Of a stretch of 64,000 nucleotides of DNA, positions 63,926 through 64,000 are shown in pieces. The first letter of the stretch is position 1. Every line of letters starts with the position of its first letter. Below the pieces are notes generated by a model. The model worked only from the letters and a program-made list of their open reading frames with translations, did no database searches and had not been told where the DNA came from. Source of the stretch: Rattus norvegicus (taxonomy: Eukaryota; Chordata; Mammalia; Rodentia; Muridae). The stretch lies in NCBI RefSeq assembly GCF_036323735.1, contig NC_086028.1, forward strand, positions 37,842,501-37,906,500, in the 5' to 3' direction. A program made the translations under genes and the position numbers.

Positions 63926-64000
63926 ATTTTAAAGTGAGTTTTTTAGTTCAAGACAAAGCAGAACAATGTGAGTGTTGCAGTAGTGGTGGGAAAGCCTGCT

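Overview
This window is mammalian, and specifically rodent, genomic DNA, most probably brown rat (Rattus). The best evidence is the set of young ID elements (tRNA-Ala/BC1-type SINEs) that keep clean A and B boxes, A-rich tails and perfect target-site duplications. ID elements are highly amplified in rat and scarce in mouse. B1, B2, B3, B4, rodent L1 and MaLR LTRs, together with long CA, TC and GGGA microsatellites, fit the same assignment. All family names are from memory and need a RepeatMasker run.

I find no complete protein-coding gene. Almost every long open frame lies in a microsatellite, a SINE or an L1 remnant. The best genic signal is at the left edge. One frame is open from base 1 to a TGA at 196-198, and about 2.7 kb without recognised SINEs follows, ending at an AATAAA at 2883-2888. 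It could be the 3' end of a plus-strand gene entering from the left. A second candidate, at 40680-41275 on the minus strand, looks like a frameshifted processed-pseudogene tail.

Layout. 1-3270: SINE-poor, possible terminal exon. 3274-4290: TG arrays, a B3 and L1-related sequence. 5001-6299: an L1 insertion with an inverted 5' part. 6300-9380: largely unique, with one B2 and old repeats. 9384-13620: an old L1 ORF2 broken up by an ERV-type LTR, B1, B2, B3 and ID insertions. 13620-29000: very dense SINE, L1 and LTR mosaic. 29000-36000: alternating SINE clusters and unique DNA. 36684-45400: several MaLR LTRs, one holding a clean IAP-like solo LTR. 45400-58000: more unique DNA with several candidate conserved non-coding blocks, broken by SINEs. 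58000-64000: B4, B2 and B3 nests, a 16-bp minisatellite, a possible Tigger remnant and unique DNA.

There is no operon, CRISPR array or defence system, and I found no evidence of a new biological system. What is worth a second look is the history of insertions readable from target-site duplications (twin-primed L1, a B2 with a probable 3' transduction, layered nests), the unidentified transcript-like segments, and AT-rich unique blocks that may be conserved regulatory elements.
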